Counted from the stretch's first letter, positions 17,039 to 26,485 are shown. The stretch: DNA of 34,344 nucleotides from a bacterium (GCA_025774805.1 JALGZR010000083.1:1-34344), one strand, 5' to 3'. Numbers and translations: made by a program. The notes: generated from the letters alone by a model not told the origin.

Positions 17039-17782
17039 ATGCGACTGGGCGTGAACGTCGACCACGTGGCGACCGTTCGGGAGGCCCGCAAGGGCCGGGA
17101 CCCCGATCCGGTCCGCTGCGCGGTTCTGGCCGAGGAGGCGGGAGCCGATCAGATCACCATTCACCTGCGCGAGGACCGGCGGCACATTCAGGACCGGGAT
17201 CTGAGGCTTCTGCGCGAGGTCGTCCGGACGCGGCTCAACCAGGAGATGGCCGCCACCGACGAGATGATCTCCATCGCCCTCTCGGTGCGCCCCGACGTCT
17301 GCACTCTGGTCCCGGAGAAGCGGGAGGAGCTCACGACCGAGGGAGGTCTCGACGTCCTCGGAGGGGGCCCGCGGATCGCGGAGGCGGCGAAACGCCTGAG
17401 AGAGGGCGGCGTCAGGGTGAGCCTCTTCATCGATCCCGATCTCGATCAGGTGCAGGCCTCCCTGAAGGCGGGGGCCCAGGCCGTCGAGATCCACACCGGC
17501 CGCTACGCCGACGCCCCGAACCAGGACGAAGCCGCGGCCGAGCTCCACCGGATCGCCGACGCCGCCGCCCTGGCCCAGAAGATCGGGCTCGAGCCACTGG
17601 CGGGACACGGCCTGGACTACCGGAACGTCGGGCCCGTCTGCCGGATCCCCTCGATCGTCGAGCTGAACATCGGGCACTCCATCGTGGGCCGGGCCCTCTC
17701 CGTGGGCATGCTCGACGCGGTCCGCGAGATGATCGCTCAGATGCGATTCCGAGGGCCGGGCCGGGAGGATCCTCCCCGTTGA
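17039..17782 (+). CDS. pdxJ: Pyridoxine 5'-phosphate synthase
   Basis: A 247-residue TIM-barrel enzyme that condenses 3-amino-2-oxopropyl phosphate with DXP to form pyridoxine 5'-phosphate, the last ring-closing step of DXP-dependent B6 synthesis. The N terminus '[19 protein letters not shown]' is diagnostic. Catalytic residues are visible: H42 ('[11 protein letters not shown]'), E69 ('LNQEM') and H189 ('AGHGLDY'). The ATG at 17039 has GAGGGGAG upstream. The gene probably shares a transcript with the deacetylase gene before it. A promoter-like sequence for secDF overlaps its stop. Confidence 0.96.
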   Translation: MRLGVNVDHVATVREARKGRDPDPVRCAVLAEEAGADQITIHLREDRRHIQDRDLRLLREVVRTRLNQEMAATDEMISIALSVRPDVCTLVPEKREELTTEGGLDVLGGGPRIAEAAKRLREGGVRVSLFIDPDLDQVQASLKAGAQAVEIHTGRYADAPNQDEAAAELHRIADAAALAQKIGLEPLAGHGLDYRNVGPVCRIPSIVELNIGHSIVGRALSVGMLDAVREMIAQMRFRGPGREDPPR

Positions 17783-17807
17783 CAGCGAGCCTCCGGCTCT
17801 CTACCCT
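17779..17807 (+). promoter_or_regulatory. Putative promoter for secD-secF
   Basis: TTGACA (perfect -35, overlapping the pdxJ stop), a 17-bp spacer and TACCCT. The start would be near 17814, with an ~85-nt leader. The -10 is only partly matched. Confidence 0.4.
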
Positions 17808-17899
17808 CAGCGCCCCTGTGAAGCCCTTGTGAACCAACGGCGATTCCCGTGCGCGCGGGGTCGACACCGCACCCGGCGCGCTTCCCGAGGCGACCTCCG

Positions 17900-19735
17900 A
17901 TGAGCCTGAACATGCGCTGGCGGGTGATCATCATCCTCGGGGCCATCGTCCTCGCGCTGTTCGCCGTCCGCTCGACCTACCGCTACACCCGCCTGACTGA
18001 GAGCGAGCGGGAGGGAATGGACCCCGCCGAGCTCCAGGAGCTCAAGAACGCGGCCCTCCGTCTCGGCCTCGACCTTCAGGGGGGGATGCACCTCGTGCTC
18101 GAGATCGACGAGTCCGAGATCAAGGATCCGGACTTCGAGATCGGAGACATCATGGATCGGGCGCTCGAGGTCATACGGAACCGCATCGACGAGTTCGGGG
18201 TCACCGAGCCGGTGGTCCAGAAGGCGGGGAACCGCCGCATCATCGTGGAGCTCGCCGGGGTGGACGACTTCGAGCTCGCCCGCGAGATCATCTCCAAGGC
18301 CGCGGTGCTCGAGTTCCAGATGGTCCGACCCCGCGCCGAGATGTCACGCCTCATCGACAAGCTCGATCTGGAGCTCGCCAAAAACGCCGGACTGGCGGCC
18401 GCGTCCTCCGTGGACGACGCGTCGAGCGATTCCCCGGACGAGCCGTTCGGGGGTGCGGACAACGCGGCGGAGGAAAGCGTGGAGGACGGCGCCGAGGAGA
18501 GCGGAGAGGAAGAGGCCGACGAAGGCGCGGACGAAGGGGGAGCGGAAGGCGATTCCACGGCGATCGGGGCTCCGGAGACTCCCGGCGGGGCGGGGGAGGA
18601 GGTCGAAGAGATCGACCTCGTCGCGTACCTCGCCGAGGACGTCGAGCTGACGGCGGGGCGTCCGCTGCACTCCCGAATCGACTACCAGGAGTGGCAGGGG
18701 CGGATCGCCGTGAACTACACGGCCCGTATCCTCGAGGAGGATTACGAACGGGTCGCCGCCTACCTCGAGTTCCTGGACGAGAACACCCGGGTCATCCCCG
18801 AGGACGTGGAGTTCGCCTGGCACTCCGACACGTTCACCGACGGAGCGGGGAACCGGACTCGGAACCTCTACCTCTTGACGTCGCAGCCCGAGCTGACCGG
18901 CGAGATGCTCGAGGACGCCCGCCCCCAGCCCGACAACACCTCGAACATCGCCGGCAACTTCCTGGTCGAGTTCGATCTGAATCGAACCGGCCGCCGGCAC
19001 TTCAGTCGGACGACGGGAGAGAACGTCGGCCGGCAGATGGCGATCGTTCTCGACGGCAAGGTCCGGTCCGCGCCCGAGATCCAGGAGAAGATCCGCGCCG
19101 GGACGGCCAGCATCACCGGGCGATTCACGCCCGAGGACGCGAACGCGCTGGCCGTCGTGCTCCGGGCGGGCGCCCTCCCCGTGCCCATCGCGATCGAGGA
19201 GCAGCGGGCCGTCGGACCCTCGCTCGGACAGGACTCCATACGCATGGGCACGACCGCGATCCTTTACGGATTCATGGCGGTGCTCGTCTTCATGGCCATC
19301 TACTACCGCGCCGCGGGGTTCATCGCCGTCTTCGCCCTCTTGCTGAACCTCCTCTTCATGACCGCGGTCCTGGTCTATCTCGACGCCGTCCTCACGCTGC
19401 CCGGCATCGCCGGCTTCGTACTCACGGTCGGCATGGCCGTGGACGCGAACGTGCTCATCTTCGAGCGGATTCGGGAAGAGCTCCGAGTCGGTCAGACGTT
19501 CCGCAATGCGGTGAGCCGCGGTTTCGAGCGCGCGTTCCGCACGATCTTCGACGCCAACCTCACGACGCTCATCACCGCCCTCGCGCTTCTCTGGTTCGGC
19601 ACGGGCCCCATCAAGGGGTTCGCGATCACCCTGTCCATCGGAATCGTCGTCAGCATGTTCACCGCGCTCTTCGTGTCCCGGGTCGTCTTCGACCTCATGA
19701 CGTACGGGGGTCGCGTCCGCCGGATTCCGATCTGA
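17900..19735 (+). CDS. secD: Protein translocase subunit SecD
   Basis: A 611-residue RND-type translocase subunit. TM1 is at about 8-24, followed by 'GLDLQGGMHLVLEID' (56-70), a large periplasmic domain, 'DGKVRSAPEI' (385-394) and five C-terminal membrane segments with 'GMAVDANVLIFERI'. SecD with SecF uses the proton-motive force to pull exported proteins out of the Sec channel. The ATG at 17900 has GAGG at -10 and places TM1 correctly; an upstream GTG at 17849 would add only a Pro/Arg-rich tail. Odd feature: residues about 168-238 of the periplasmic domain are a Glu/Asp/Gly/Ser/Ala-rich low-complexity insertion that ordinary SecD lacks. Confidence 0.95.
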   Translation: MSLNMRWRVIIILGAIVLALFAVRSTYRYTRLTESEREGMDPAELQELKNAALRLGLDLQGGMHLVLEIDESEIKDPDFEIGDIMDRALEVIRNRIDEFGVTEPVVQKAGNRRIIVELAGVDDFELAREIISKAAVLEFQMVRPRAEMSRLIDKLDLELAKNAGLAAASSVDDASSDSPDEPFGGADNAAEESVEDGAEESGEEEADEGADEGGAEGDSTAIGAPETPGGAGEEVEEIDLVAYLAEDVELTAGRPLHSRIDYQEWQGRIAVNYTARILEEDYERVAAYLEFLDENTRVIPEDVEFAWHSDTFTDGAGNRTRNLYLLTSQPELTGEMLEDARPQPDNTSNIAGNFLVEFDLNRTGRRHFSRTTGENVGRQMAIVLDGKVRSAPEIQEKIRAGTASITGRFTPEDANALAVVLRAGALPVPIAIEEQRAVGPSLGQDSIRMGTTAILYGFMAVLVFMAIYYRAAGFIAVFALLLNLLFMTAVLVYLDAVLTLPGIAGFVLTVGMAVDANVLIFERIREELRVGQTFRNAVSRGFERAFRTIFDANLTTLITALALLWFGTGPIKGFAITLSIGIVVSMFTALFVSRVVFDLMTYGGRVRRIPI

Positions 19736-19763
19736 CGCCGGCGAAACCGAGGAGACCGAAGCC

Positions 19764-20657
19764 GTGAGATTGTTCGGAGAGACCAACGTCAACTTCGTGG
19801 GACGGCGGGGAATGGCCGCCGTCCTCTCGGCGTTGCTGATCGGCGCGGGGCTCGTCTCTCTCGTCACCAAGGGCGGCCCGAAGTACTCGATCGATTTCAC
19901 CGGCGGATCCCTGGTCCAGGTGCAGTTCACGGAGATCGTGTCGGTGGACGAGGTGCGCTCCGCCCTCGCCGCGATCGGACACTCCGATGCCGAGATCCAG
20001 CGATTCGGCCCTCCGAACGAGATGCTCGTCCGGATTCCCGACAAGGGCGACGAGGAGTCGATGGAACGGGTGAAGGAGAGCCTTCGCGATCGCTGGCCCG
20101 GATTGAGCCTCCGGCGGGAGGAGACGGTCGGACCGAAGATCGGAGGCGAGCTGCGGAGCGCCGCGGGTCAGGCGATCATCTTCGCGCTGGTCCTGATTCT
20201 CGTCTACATCACGATCCGCTTCGAGTTCCGGTTCGCGGTGGCGGCGATTGTCGCGCTCGTCCACGACGTCCTGATCACCCTCGGGGTCTTCAGCATCGCG
20301 GATTTCGAGGTCTCCCTCGCGGTCATCGCGGCCTTCCTCACGATCGTGGGGTACTCGCTCAACGACACGATCGTGGTCTTCGACCGCATTCGGGAAAACC
20401 TCCGGACCCCGGCCCGAAAGGGATACGACGTGGTCCTGAACAGGAGCATCAACCAGTCGCTCTCCCGGACAATCATCACCTCGGGGACGACCCTGGTCGT
20501 GGTCTTCGTGCTCTATCTGTTCGGGGGGGAGGTCCTTCGGGACTTCTCCTTCGCCCTCGTGATCGGGGTGCTCATCGGGACCTACTCGTCGATCTTCGTG
20601 GCGACGCCGCTGCTGGTGGAGTGGGAGCTGCGCCGGCCCCGCAAGCCCCGGAAATAG
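19764..20657 (+). CDS. secF: Protein translocase subunit SecF
   Basis: A 297-residue partner of SecD. It has TM1 at about 16-34, the characteristic 'IDFTGGSLVQVQF' (43-55), a small periplasmic domain, then five membrane segments with 'VGYSLNDTIVVFDRIRENL' and a C-terminal 'YSSIFVATPLL' segment. The GTG at 19764 gives the expected N terminus and lies 28 bp after secD, so the two are co-transcribed. No YajC gene is present in the window. Confidence 0.95.
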   Translation: MRLFGETNVNFVGRRGMAAVLSALLIGAGLVSLVTKGGPKYSIDFTGGSLVQVQFTEIVSVDEVRSALAAIGHSDAEIQRFGPPNEMLVRIPDKGDEESMERVKESLRDRWPGLSLRREETVGPKIGGELRSAAGQAIIFALVLILVYITIRFEFRFAVAAIVALVHDVLITLGVFSIADFEVSLAVIAAFLTIVGYSLNDTIVVFDRIRENLRTPARKGYDVVLNRSINQSLSRTIITSGTTLVVVFVLYLFGGEVLRDFSFALVIGVLIGTYSSIFVATPLLVEWELRRPRKPRK

Positions 20658-20685
20658 CGCTGCGACAAGCAATTGGCCGGATCCA

Positions 20686-20715
20686 TTGACCCCCCGGGAA
20701 GCCCGGCCCTATCAT
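20686..20715 (+). promoter_or_regulatory. Promoter candidate with a dyad between -35 and -10
   Basis: TTGACC, an 18-bp spacer and TATCAT (5/6). The spacer contains a small hairpin-forming dyad CCGGG-AAG-CCCGG (20694-20706), which could be an operator or chance GC symmetry. It would transcribe the exported protein gene at 20829 and the histidine kinase. The rest of the 171-bp gap is a ~110-nt leader. Confidence 0.5.
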
Positions 20716-20828
20716 GAATGGAGGCGGTTGCCGCTGGCGGACCCATCGGGCTCCGGTCGGACGAGGCTCCGATCCGGACCCGACGGCTCCGGCCCCTGCC
20801 CGCGTGCCCGTCGCGGAGGTCTCCCATC

Positions 20829-21401
20829 GTGTTTCGAGAGCGGATCGGTCTTCTGACCGCGAGCGCGGCGCTCGTCGTCGGCGTCCTCGCGGGGACCCCC
20901 GCCGTTCAGGCTACGGACTCCGCCTCCGCGCGCTCCGACTCCGGCCTCGGGGCCGAGGAAAGTGCGATCCCGGAGCCCGACCTCGACTCCGGGATCGAGC
21001 GGAGCGAAATCCCCGAGTCCGAGACGCGAACCGGGCCGCTCGCCGTGTTCGCCGTCGTCGAGGAGGCCTGGGCGGCGGAGGACGTCGAGGCCCTGCTCGA
21101 GCTCCTCGACCCCGAAGAAAAGGTCCGGCTCTCGTTCGAGAGGGGCGGTCCCCGGGGCGGGTACTTCAATCGGGACCAGGCGTTCTTCCTGCTCACGGAC
21201 ATGTTCGAGTTCATTCGAACGGATCGATTCGAGTTCGAGAAGTTCTGGAATCTCGACTCCGAGGGTCGATTCCCTTACGCCGTCGCTGTCCGCGAGTTCC
21301 GCATGAACGACGGCGTGTCCCACGAGGACCGCGTCTACCTCTCGCTGCGGATGAGGGACGGGGCCTGGTACGTGGGGGAGATCCGATCGATCGATCGGTG
21401 A
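20829..21401 (+). CDS. Exported DUF4783-like protein
   Basis: A 190-residue protein with a signal peptide (hydrophobic about 7-21, cleavage after about VQA). An acidic/Ser-rich linker follows (about 28-65), then an NTF2-like C-terminal domain: 'FAVVEEAWAAEDVEALLELLD', 'GGYFNRDQAFFLLTDMFEF' and 'LSLRMRDGAWYVGEIRSID'. The last two resemble DUF4783, a family known mostly from Bacteroidota. The GTG at 20829 is chosen because GGAGG precedes it and the signal peptide is then N-terminal; the open frame from 20718 has neither. The kinase gene starts 13 bp downstream, so co-transcription is likely, and the protein could be a periplasmic accessory of that sensor (inference). Confidence 0.75.
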   Translation: MFRERIGLLTASAALVVGVLAGTPAVQATDSASARSDSGLGAEESAIPEPDLDSGIERSEIPESETRTGPLAVFAVVEEAWAAEDVEALLELLDPEEKVRLSFERGGPRGGYFNRDQAFFLLTDMFEFIRTDRFEFEKFWNLDSEGRFPYAVAVREFRMNDGVSHEDRVYLSLRMRDGAWYVGEIRSIDR

Positions 21402-21414
21402 CGGGAGGCCGGCC

Positions 21415-24400
21415 GTGTCGGTGCATCTCGGTCTCCTGGCGCTGATGATCGCGGTCGCGGGAATCGGCCTGCTCCGGTTCCGTCGCGGCCGACGCCTCCG
21501 GGCTCTTTTCCTGCCGGCATTGGCCGCGGCCGTCGTGATCGTCGAGATCGCGCTCTGGTCCCGGGAAACCGCGCTGCAACGCCGCTGGGAAGAGATCGCC
21601 GCCACCGAGCTGCAAAGCCGGTCCGAGCGAATCGTCCGCTTCCTGATCACCCGCGGGTCGGATGCCCTCGACACGATCCGGGAGATCGCGGCGGATCGCG
21701 ACACGCGCGCCCTCCTCTCCGACGAGATCCAGCTCGCGAAGATCGCCCGGCATCCGGTCTTCCTCGACCTGGCCGAACGCGTCCGCCGCGGCGTCGGGGG
21801 AGGGGTGACGGTCTACGATCGGAAGGGTGCGCCGCGGGCCTGGGCGGGCCGCCCGCCGACCGCGACGATGCAACCCTCTCGTCGGCCGAGCGGGACCGCG
21901 GAGGTCCTCCGGATTCGCCAGGGCAACATCCACACGCTGCTCGAGGCGATTCACCCGGTGCGATCGGAGCGGGAGGACGTTCTCGGCTACGTCGTCTATC
22001 AGGAGCCGCTGCGCGTCCGATTCCCCCTCGAGAATCGGGCGCTCGAGGGGCGGGACATCCTCTCGGATCTCGAGGGGGGCGGCGGCGTTCGGGCCGACGT
22101 CGCGCTCGAGCTCGCCGTCGGCGGCATCGAGGCCATTCACGACCATCGCGCCGGGCCGCCGAAGCTCTCGATCGGAGAGGATGTCGCGTCCTGTACCGCG
22201 AGCATCGTCTCCGGGGACGGGACCCCGGTGGGCCGGGTCTCCCTCACCGGCCTTTCGAGGGAGGGCCTTCTCGCCACGGACCTGGCCGGGACCCGGCAGG
22301 TGCGCGTCCTGCTCCTTCTGGCCGTGTTCCTGCTCACCCTCGTCGGCCTCTGGTTCGGTGCGCCGAAGATCCGGCCCGTCCGCCTGCTTCCGGGGGGGAC
22401 GCTCCCGCTCGTGATCCGGATCGGCATCGTGATTCTCGCCCGAGGCGCTCTCCTCCGATGGCAGCCGGAGAAGACGGTGGATCCTCTGCTGCTCTTCGAT
22501 CCCCGGCTCTACGCGTCGATGCGCTACGGAGGACTGGCCGGCTCCCCCGGCGACCTCGTGTTGACCGCGGTGGCGCTCCTCCTGATCGGACGCGAGGTCC
22601 GCCGCACCCTGATCGTCCACGAGGAGTCAATTCACCGCCTCGCGAGACGGCTGCCCGCGGTCACTGTTCCCGGCGGGCTCGTCGCGGCGCTGCTCGTCGG
22701 CTCGGTCGTCGGACTGCTCTGGAACCGGGTGCTCGACATCGCACGTAGCGCGAACTCGCAGCTCTACGGAGGGCTCGATCCGCTCTCCTCGGCCCCCGTC
22801 GCGATACTGGAGCTCGCCCTTCTGGCGGGTGGCGTCGCGTTTCTGCTCTGGGGCGACGTGCTCGTCCACGCCTCCCTCGCCCTGCTCGCGCGGTTGCCGG
22901 TCCGCCTCCGCGCCGCGACCGTGGCGGCGCTCGCGATCTTCGGCTCCGCGGTCAAGATCGAGTCCGCCTCGGGTCCCGGGCCGTCGGGGGCACTTCGGAG
23001 GGGCGCGGGCTCCCTCACCTCCGCCCCGGAGCCGGGCGCCCGGGAGCGGCTTCTCGAAGCGTTCGAGCCGGTCATCGAGTTCTCGGGCGATCTGCTCCCC
23101 GCGATTCCCGCCCTGCTGGCGCTTCTCGTGTTCCACTGGATCGCCCGCCGGTGGAGACGACCGGGCGCGGGCGCGATTCTCGTGACCTCGCTGCTCGCGG
23201 CGGCGACGGTCTTCCTCCCGGTCCGCGAGGGATACGAGGTACGGCGGCGCGAGCTCGTCGAGCTCTTCGCGCACGAGCGGAACCAATCTCCGTCCAACGA
23301 TCGGCAGATCCTGCTGGAGAGCGCGCTCGATCACATCGTGCGCGCGCCCGAGCTCCGGGACGCGCTGCGCGACGCCCCTCGACCGGAGCACGCGAATCTC
23401 GCGTTCATCGTCTGGGCGCGGAGTCCTCTCGTGGGGGATCCGTCCGGGTGTCTCCTGCGCATCGTCGGTCCGGAGGGCCGGACCTTCTCCACGTTCAGCT
23501 GGGAGTTCCCCCCCGAGCTGCGCGCGACGTCGTTCGGACCCGCCGGCTTCTCCGGGCGCGCCCCTCCGCCGTTCCGGCGCGAGGAGCTCGGGGACGAGCG
23601 CATCGACGTCTACTCCCGCCGTCAACCGGTGCTCCGCGGGGGACGCCGCCTGGGCTCGGTGGAGATCTCTCTCGCCTATACGGACGACTTTCGGCGCTGG
23701 CGGACCGTTGACCGGCGGTTCGCCTCGGTCTTCACGAACCTGTCGCCGACGCCCGACTTCCTCCAGCTCTGGCGCGACGTGCCCGACCGGATCGATCGCT
23801 ACCGGGGGGAGTTCCTGGTCGCGTCGACCGATCCGGAGGGCGCGCTGGGCAAGCGGGTGCGGCCGACGATCGTGCAGCTCCTCTCCGGCCCCGAGGTGCG
23901 CGGCCGCTGGGAGCAGGGGCGGTTCGGGGGAAAGGTCTACGACCTCTATCACGTGCGCGAGCGGGACGGCGATCGCACCGTCGGCTATCTCAGCTTCGGC
24001 ATCGAGCGGCACGGTGGACTGCACGCCCTCTCGCTCTTCGCGCGCTCCGCGCTCGTATCCCTCGTGCTCGCCGTGGGCGTCGTCCTCGCGCTCATGTTGA
24101 CCGCCCCGATCGCGCTCGACTCCGGGCCGTCCCGTCTGCGCCTGCCCCGCATCGGCTTCCGGGAGCGGGTGATCGGAGGCTTCCTCCTCGTCTCCCTGCT
24201 TCCCACGGTCCTGCTCGGCGTCGCCGGACGCCGGCTCTTCGTCCAGGAGAAGAGGCGGGAGTACCAGGAGCGGCTCGAGGAGGATCTGCGCCTCTCCCGG
24301 GAGATCCTGGGGCGCCGTCTCTACGACGCGGCGCGCAACGCGGTCGGTTCCGACGAGGTCGTCGCCGCCCTGCGCGACCCCGGCAACTTCCGATCGCTCT

Positions 24401-26307
24401 CGACGCCCGCCTCCGTCGACGGGATCGTCGTCGTTTCGGCGGACGGGCAGCTCATCGGCGCGAGCCGGGAGGCCGCCCTCGACATGGCGTTCCTCCCGGG
24501 GAAAGTGCCCCCCGACGAGACGCCGGTGGAGTTCTTCCGCCGCCGGGGGCGGGATCTCTACACCTGCGCTCTCGTGGCCGTTCCGGCGACCGAGGACGTG
24601 CCCGGCGGGTCCGTCCTCGCCTTTCAGCGCATCGACGCCGCGCTCGCCTCCGAGCTCGAGCGGCGGGCCGGCTCCTCGATCAGCTTCTTCACCGCCGGAC
24701 TCCTCACCGCGACCTCGAAGCCGGAGCTCTACCAGGCGGAGATCCTGAGCGATCTCGTCGACTCCGAGGTCTACCGGGAGATCGAGCTCGAGGGGACGCG
24801 GCGGGAGGTGCTGGAGACACGCGTCGGATCGACGTCGTTTCTCTCCGGGTACGCGCCTCTCCTCGACGAGGAGCGCGAGCCGGTCGGCATCCTGGCGACC
24901 CTCGCGCCCTTCGCGGACGAGGGTCTCGATCCCGATGCGTACCTCGTGCTCTCCCGCATCTACTTTCTCTGTCTGCTCGTCTTCACCGCGGCGATCGCCG
25001 CGGCGCTGGTGCTGGCGAACCGGCTGACCCGGCCCCTGTCCGAGCTTGCCACCGGAGCCCGTCGAATCGGGGAGGGCCGGTTCGGACACCGCATCCAGAC
25101 CAAGGCGCCGGCCGAGATCGGCGCGCTGGTCCGGTCGTTCAACCGGATGTCGGATCGGCTCGCGGCCTCGGAGGCGCGCGACCGGGAGCGCCGCGAGTAC
25201 ATCGAGGCCATCATCCGGCACGTGGCCTCCGGGGTGGTGAGCCTCGACGCCGGGGGGCGCGTCGCCACGGTGAACGAGGCGGCCGAACGGATCCTCGGCC
25301 TCGACGCCGCCGCGGTGACGGGCGCGCTCCCCGAGACCGTGACCGGGAGCCCCGCGTTCCACGCGGTGATGAGGGCGGTGCGTCCCGTCCTCGAGGGAAG
25401 GCGCGAGGAGGTGGTGCACGAGATCGAGGCAACGGCAACCGAGGGCGTTTCGGAGGGGACCGCCGGTGACGCGGACGACACGGGCGACGAGGGCGGCCGC
25501 GGGGAAGACGATCGGGAGCGGGAGCCGGAGCGGCGGACGATTCGCCTCATCGGAACGCCGCTCTTCGACCGGGAGGGCCGACCCCAGGGCGCGGTCGTCG
25601 TGTTCGAGGATCTCACCGACCTGATCAAGTCGGAGAAGATCAAGGCGTGGGCGCAGATGGCACGGCAGGTCGCGCACGAGATCAAGAACCCGCTCACCCC
25701 GATGAAGCTCTCGGCGCAGCACCTGCGACAGGCGTGGCGCGACCGGCATCCGAAGTTCGATCGCATTCTCGAGGAGTCGACCGAGACCATCGTCGACCGG
25801 TGCGAGGCGCTCCGGCGAATCGCCATCGAGTTCTCGGACTACGCGCGCATGCCGGGCCGTCGGGTCCGCCGGGAGGATCTGGGGAGTCTGCTCCGGGAGG
25901 CGCGCCGCCTCTACGGAGAAGCGGAGGATCGCCGCGTCGGCTTCTCCCTGGACGCTCCGGAGGGAAGGCTCTGGACCCGGATCGACAAGGACGAGGTCAT
26001 GCGCCTTTTCATCAATCTCTTCGAGAACTCGATCCAGGCGATGCCCGACGGCGGGGACCTGAAGGTGCGGGCGTTCCGGGACGACGGCCACAACCGGGTG
26101 ACCATCGCCGACTCCGGCGTGGGGATACCGCAGGAGAACCTCGCGCGGATCTTCGAGCCGAGCTTCTCCACGAAGACCGGAGGAGCGGGGCTCGGGCTTC
26201 CCATCTGCAAGGCGATCATGGAGGACTACGGCGGCACGATCTGCCTCCGCAGCGAAGTGGGCCAGGGGACCACGGTCACCCTCGAGTTCCCCGTCGACGA
26301 TGTCTAG
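21415..26307 (+). CDS. Giant NtrY-like membrane sensor histidine kinase
   Basis: 1630 residues, about twice the usual NtrY length. Two N-terminal membrane segments (about 4-22 and 30-48) flank an extracytoplasmic sensor region (about 49-290). A cluster of roughly eight membrane segments follows (about 295-620), then a second extracytoplasmic region, further membrane segments (about 870-950), a third sensor region (about 950-1175), a last TM (about 1180-1202), HAMP (about 1203-1255) and PAS (from about 1263) with an acidic Gly/Asp/Arg insertion (about 1342-1374). HisKA has H1421 in 'AHEIKNPLTPMKLSAQH', typical of NtrY. The ATPase domain has N1538 (ENSIQAM), D1566 (DSGVGIP) and 'TGGAGLGLPI'. 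All catalytic residues are intact. No response regulator is adjacent. The start is GTG 21415. Confidence 0.9.
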   Translation: MSVHLGLLALMIAVAGIGLLRFRRGRRLRALFLPALAAAVVIVEIALWSRETALQRRWEEIAATELQSRSERIVRFLITRGSDALDTIREIAADRDTRALLSDEIQLAKIARHPVFLDLAERVRRGVGGGVTVYDRKGAPRAWAGRPPTATMQPSRRPSGTAEVLRIRQGNIHTLLEAIHPVRSEREDVLGYVVYQEPLRVRFPLENRALEGRDILSDLEGGGGVRADVALELAVGGIEAIHDHRAGPPKLSIGEDVASCTASIVSGDGTPVGRVSLTGLSREGLLATDLAGTRQVRVLLLLAVFLLTLVGLWFGAPKIRPVRLLPGGTLPLVIRIGIVILARGALLRWQPEKTVDPLLLFDPRLYASMRYGGLAGSPGDLVLTAVALLLIGREVRRTLIVHEESIHRLARRLPAVTVPGGLVAALLVGSVVGLLWNRVLDIARSANSQLYGGLDPLSSAPVAILELALLAGGVAFLLWGDVLVHASLALLARLPVRLRAATVAALAIFGSAVKIESASGPGPSGALRRGAGSLTSAPEPGARERLLEAFEPVIEFSGDLLPAIPALLALLVFHWIARRWRRPGAGAILVTSLLAAATVFLPVREGYEVRRRELVELFAHERNQSPSNDRQILLESALDHIVRAPELRDALRDAPRPEHANLAFIVWARSPLVGDPSGCLLRIVGPEGRTFSTFSWEFPPELRATSFGPAGFSGRAPPPFRREELGDERIDVYSRRQPVLRGGRRLGSVEISLAYTDDFRRWRTVDRRFASVFTNLSPTPDFLQLWRDVPDRIDRYRGEFLVASTDPEGALGKRVRPTIVQLLSGPEVRGRWEQGRFGGKVYDLYHVRERDGDRTVGYLSFGIERHGGLHALSLFARSALVSLVLAVGVVLALMLTAPIALDSGPSRLRLPRIGFRERVIGGFLLVSLLPTVLLGVAGRRLFVQEKRREYQERLEEDLRLSREILGRRLYDAARNAVGSDEVVAALRDPGNFRSLSTPASVDGIVVVSADGQLIGASREAALDMAFLPGKVPPDETPVEFFRRRGRDLYTCALVAVPATEDVPGGSVLAFQRIDAALASELERRAGSSISFFTAGLLTATSKPELYQAEILSDLVDSEVYREIELEGTRREVLETRVGSTSFLSGYAPLLDEEREPVGILATLAPFADEGLDPDAYLVLSRIYFLCLLVFTAAIAAALVLANRLTRPLSELATGARRIGEGRFGHRIQTKAPAEIGALVRSFNRMSDRLAASEARDRERREYIEAIIRHVASGVVSLDAGGRVATVNEAAERILGLDAAAVTGALPETVTGSPAFHAVMRAVRPVLEGRREEVVHEIEATATEGVSEGTAGDADDTGDEGGRGEDDREREPERRTIRLIGTPLFDREGRPQGAVVVFEDLTDLIKSEKIKAWAQMARQVAHEIKNPLTPMKLSAQHLRQAWRDRHPKFDRILEESTETIVDRCEALRRIAIEFSDYARMPGRRVRREDLGSLLREARRLYGEAEDRRVGFSLDAPEGRLWTRIDKDEVMRLFINLFENSIQAMPDGGDLKVRAFRDDGHNRVTIADSGVGIPQENLARIFEPSFSTKTGGAGLGLPICKAIMEDYGGTICLRSEVGQGTTVTLEFPVDDV

Positions 26308-26485
26308 CGCGCATATCTCACCCGGCTCGTCGCGAGGCTGCGGATAGGCGTGTCTGGCGAGGAGATGGGGTGCTTTCGCCCGGGGCGGGACTGTAGCCCC
26401 GTCGCAGGGCGGAAGCGACGCAACGACGAAGTCAGGCGCGGCTTTGCCGCTGCCGCAGCAGAGACTGGTGAGATATGCGGGCTAG
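26304..26485. repeat. Complete CTAG-ended palindromic element, 182 bp
   Basis: The left terminus CTAGCGCGCATATCTCACC and the reverse complement of the right terminus, CTAGCCCGCATATCTCACC, agree at 18 of 19 positions. The interior carries three hairpins: CGGGGC/GCCCCG (26381-26401), CGTCGC/GCGACG (26400-26420) and GCGGC-TTT-GCCGC (26438-26450). No open frame of useful size is present, so it is a non-autonomous or RNA-structured repeat. Its left CTAG supplies the stop codon of the kinase gene. Its right end reaches to 26 bases before the DUF2723 start. Related ends occur at 4778-4849, 7905-7943 and 15636-15660. No flanking target duplication is obvious. Confidence 0.75.

Noticed and set aside
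17849-17899. Upstream GTG start for secD
   Set aside because: It would place a Pro/Arg-rich 17-residue tail before the normal N terminus. ATG 17900 has its own SD-like GAGG and gives the standard TM1 position.
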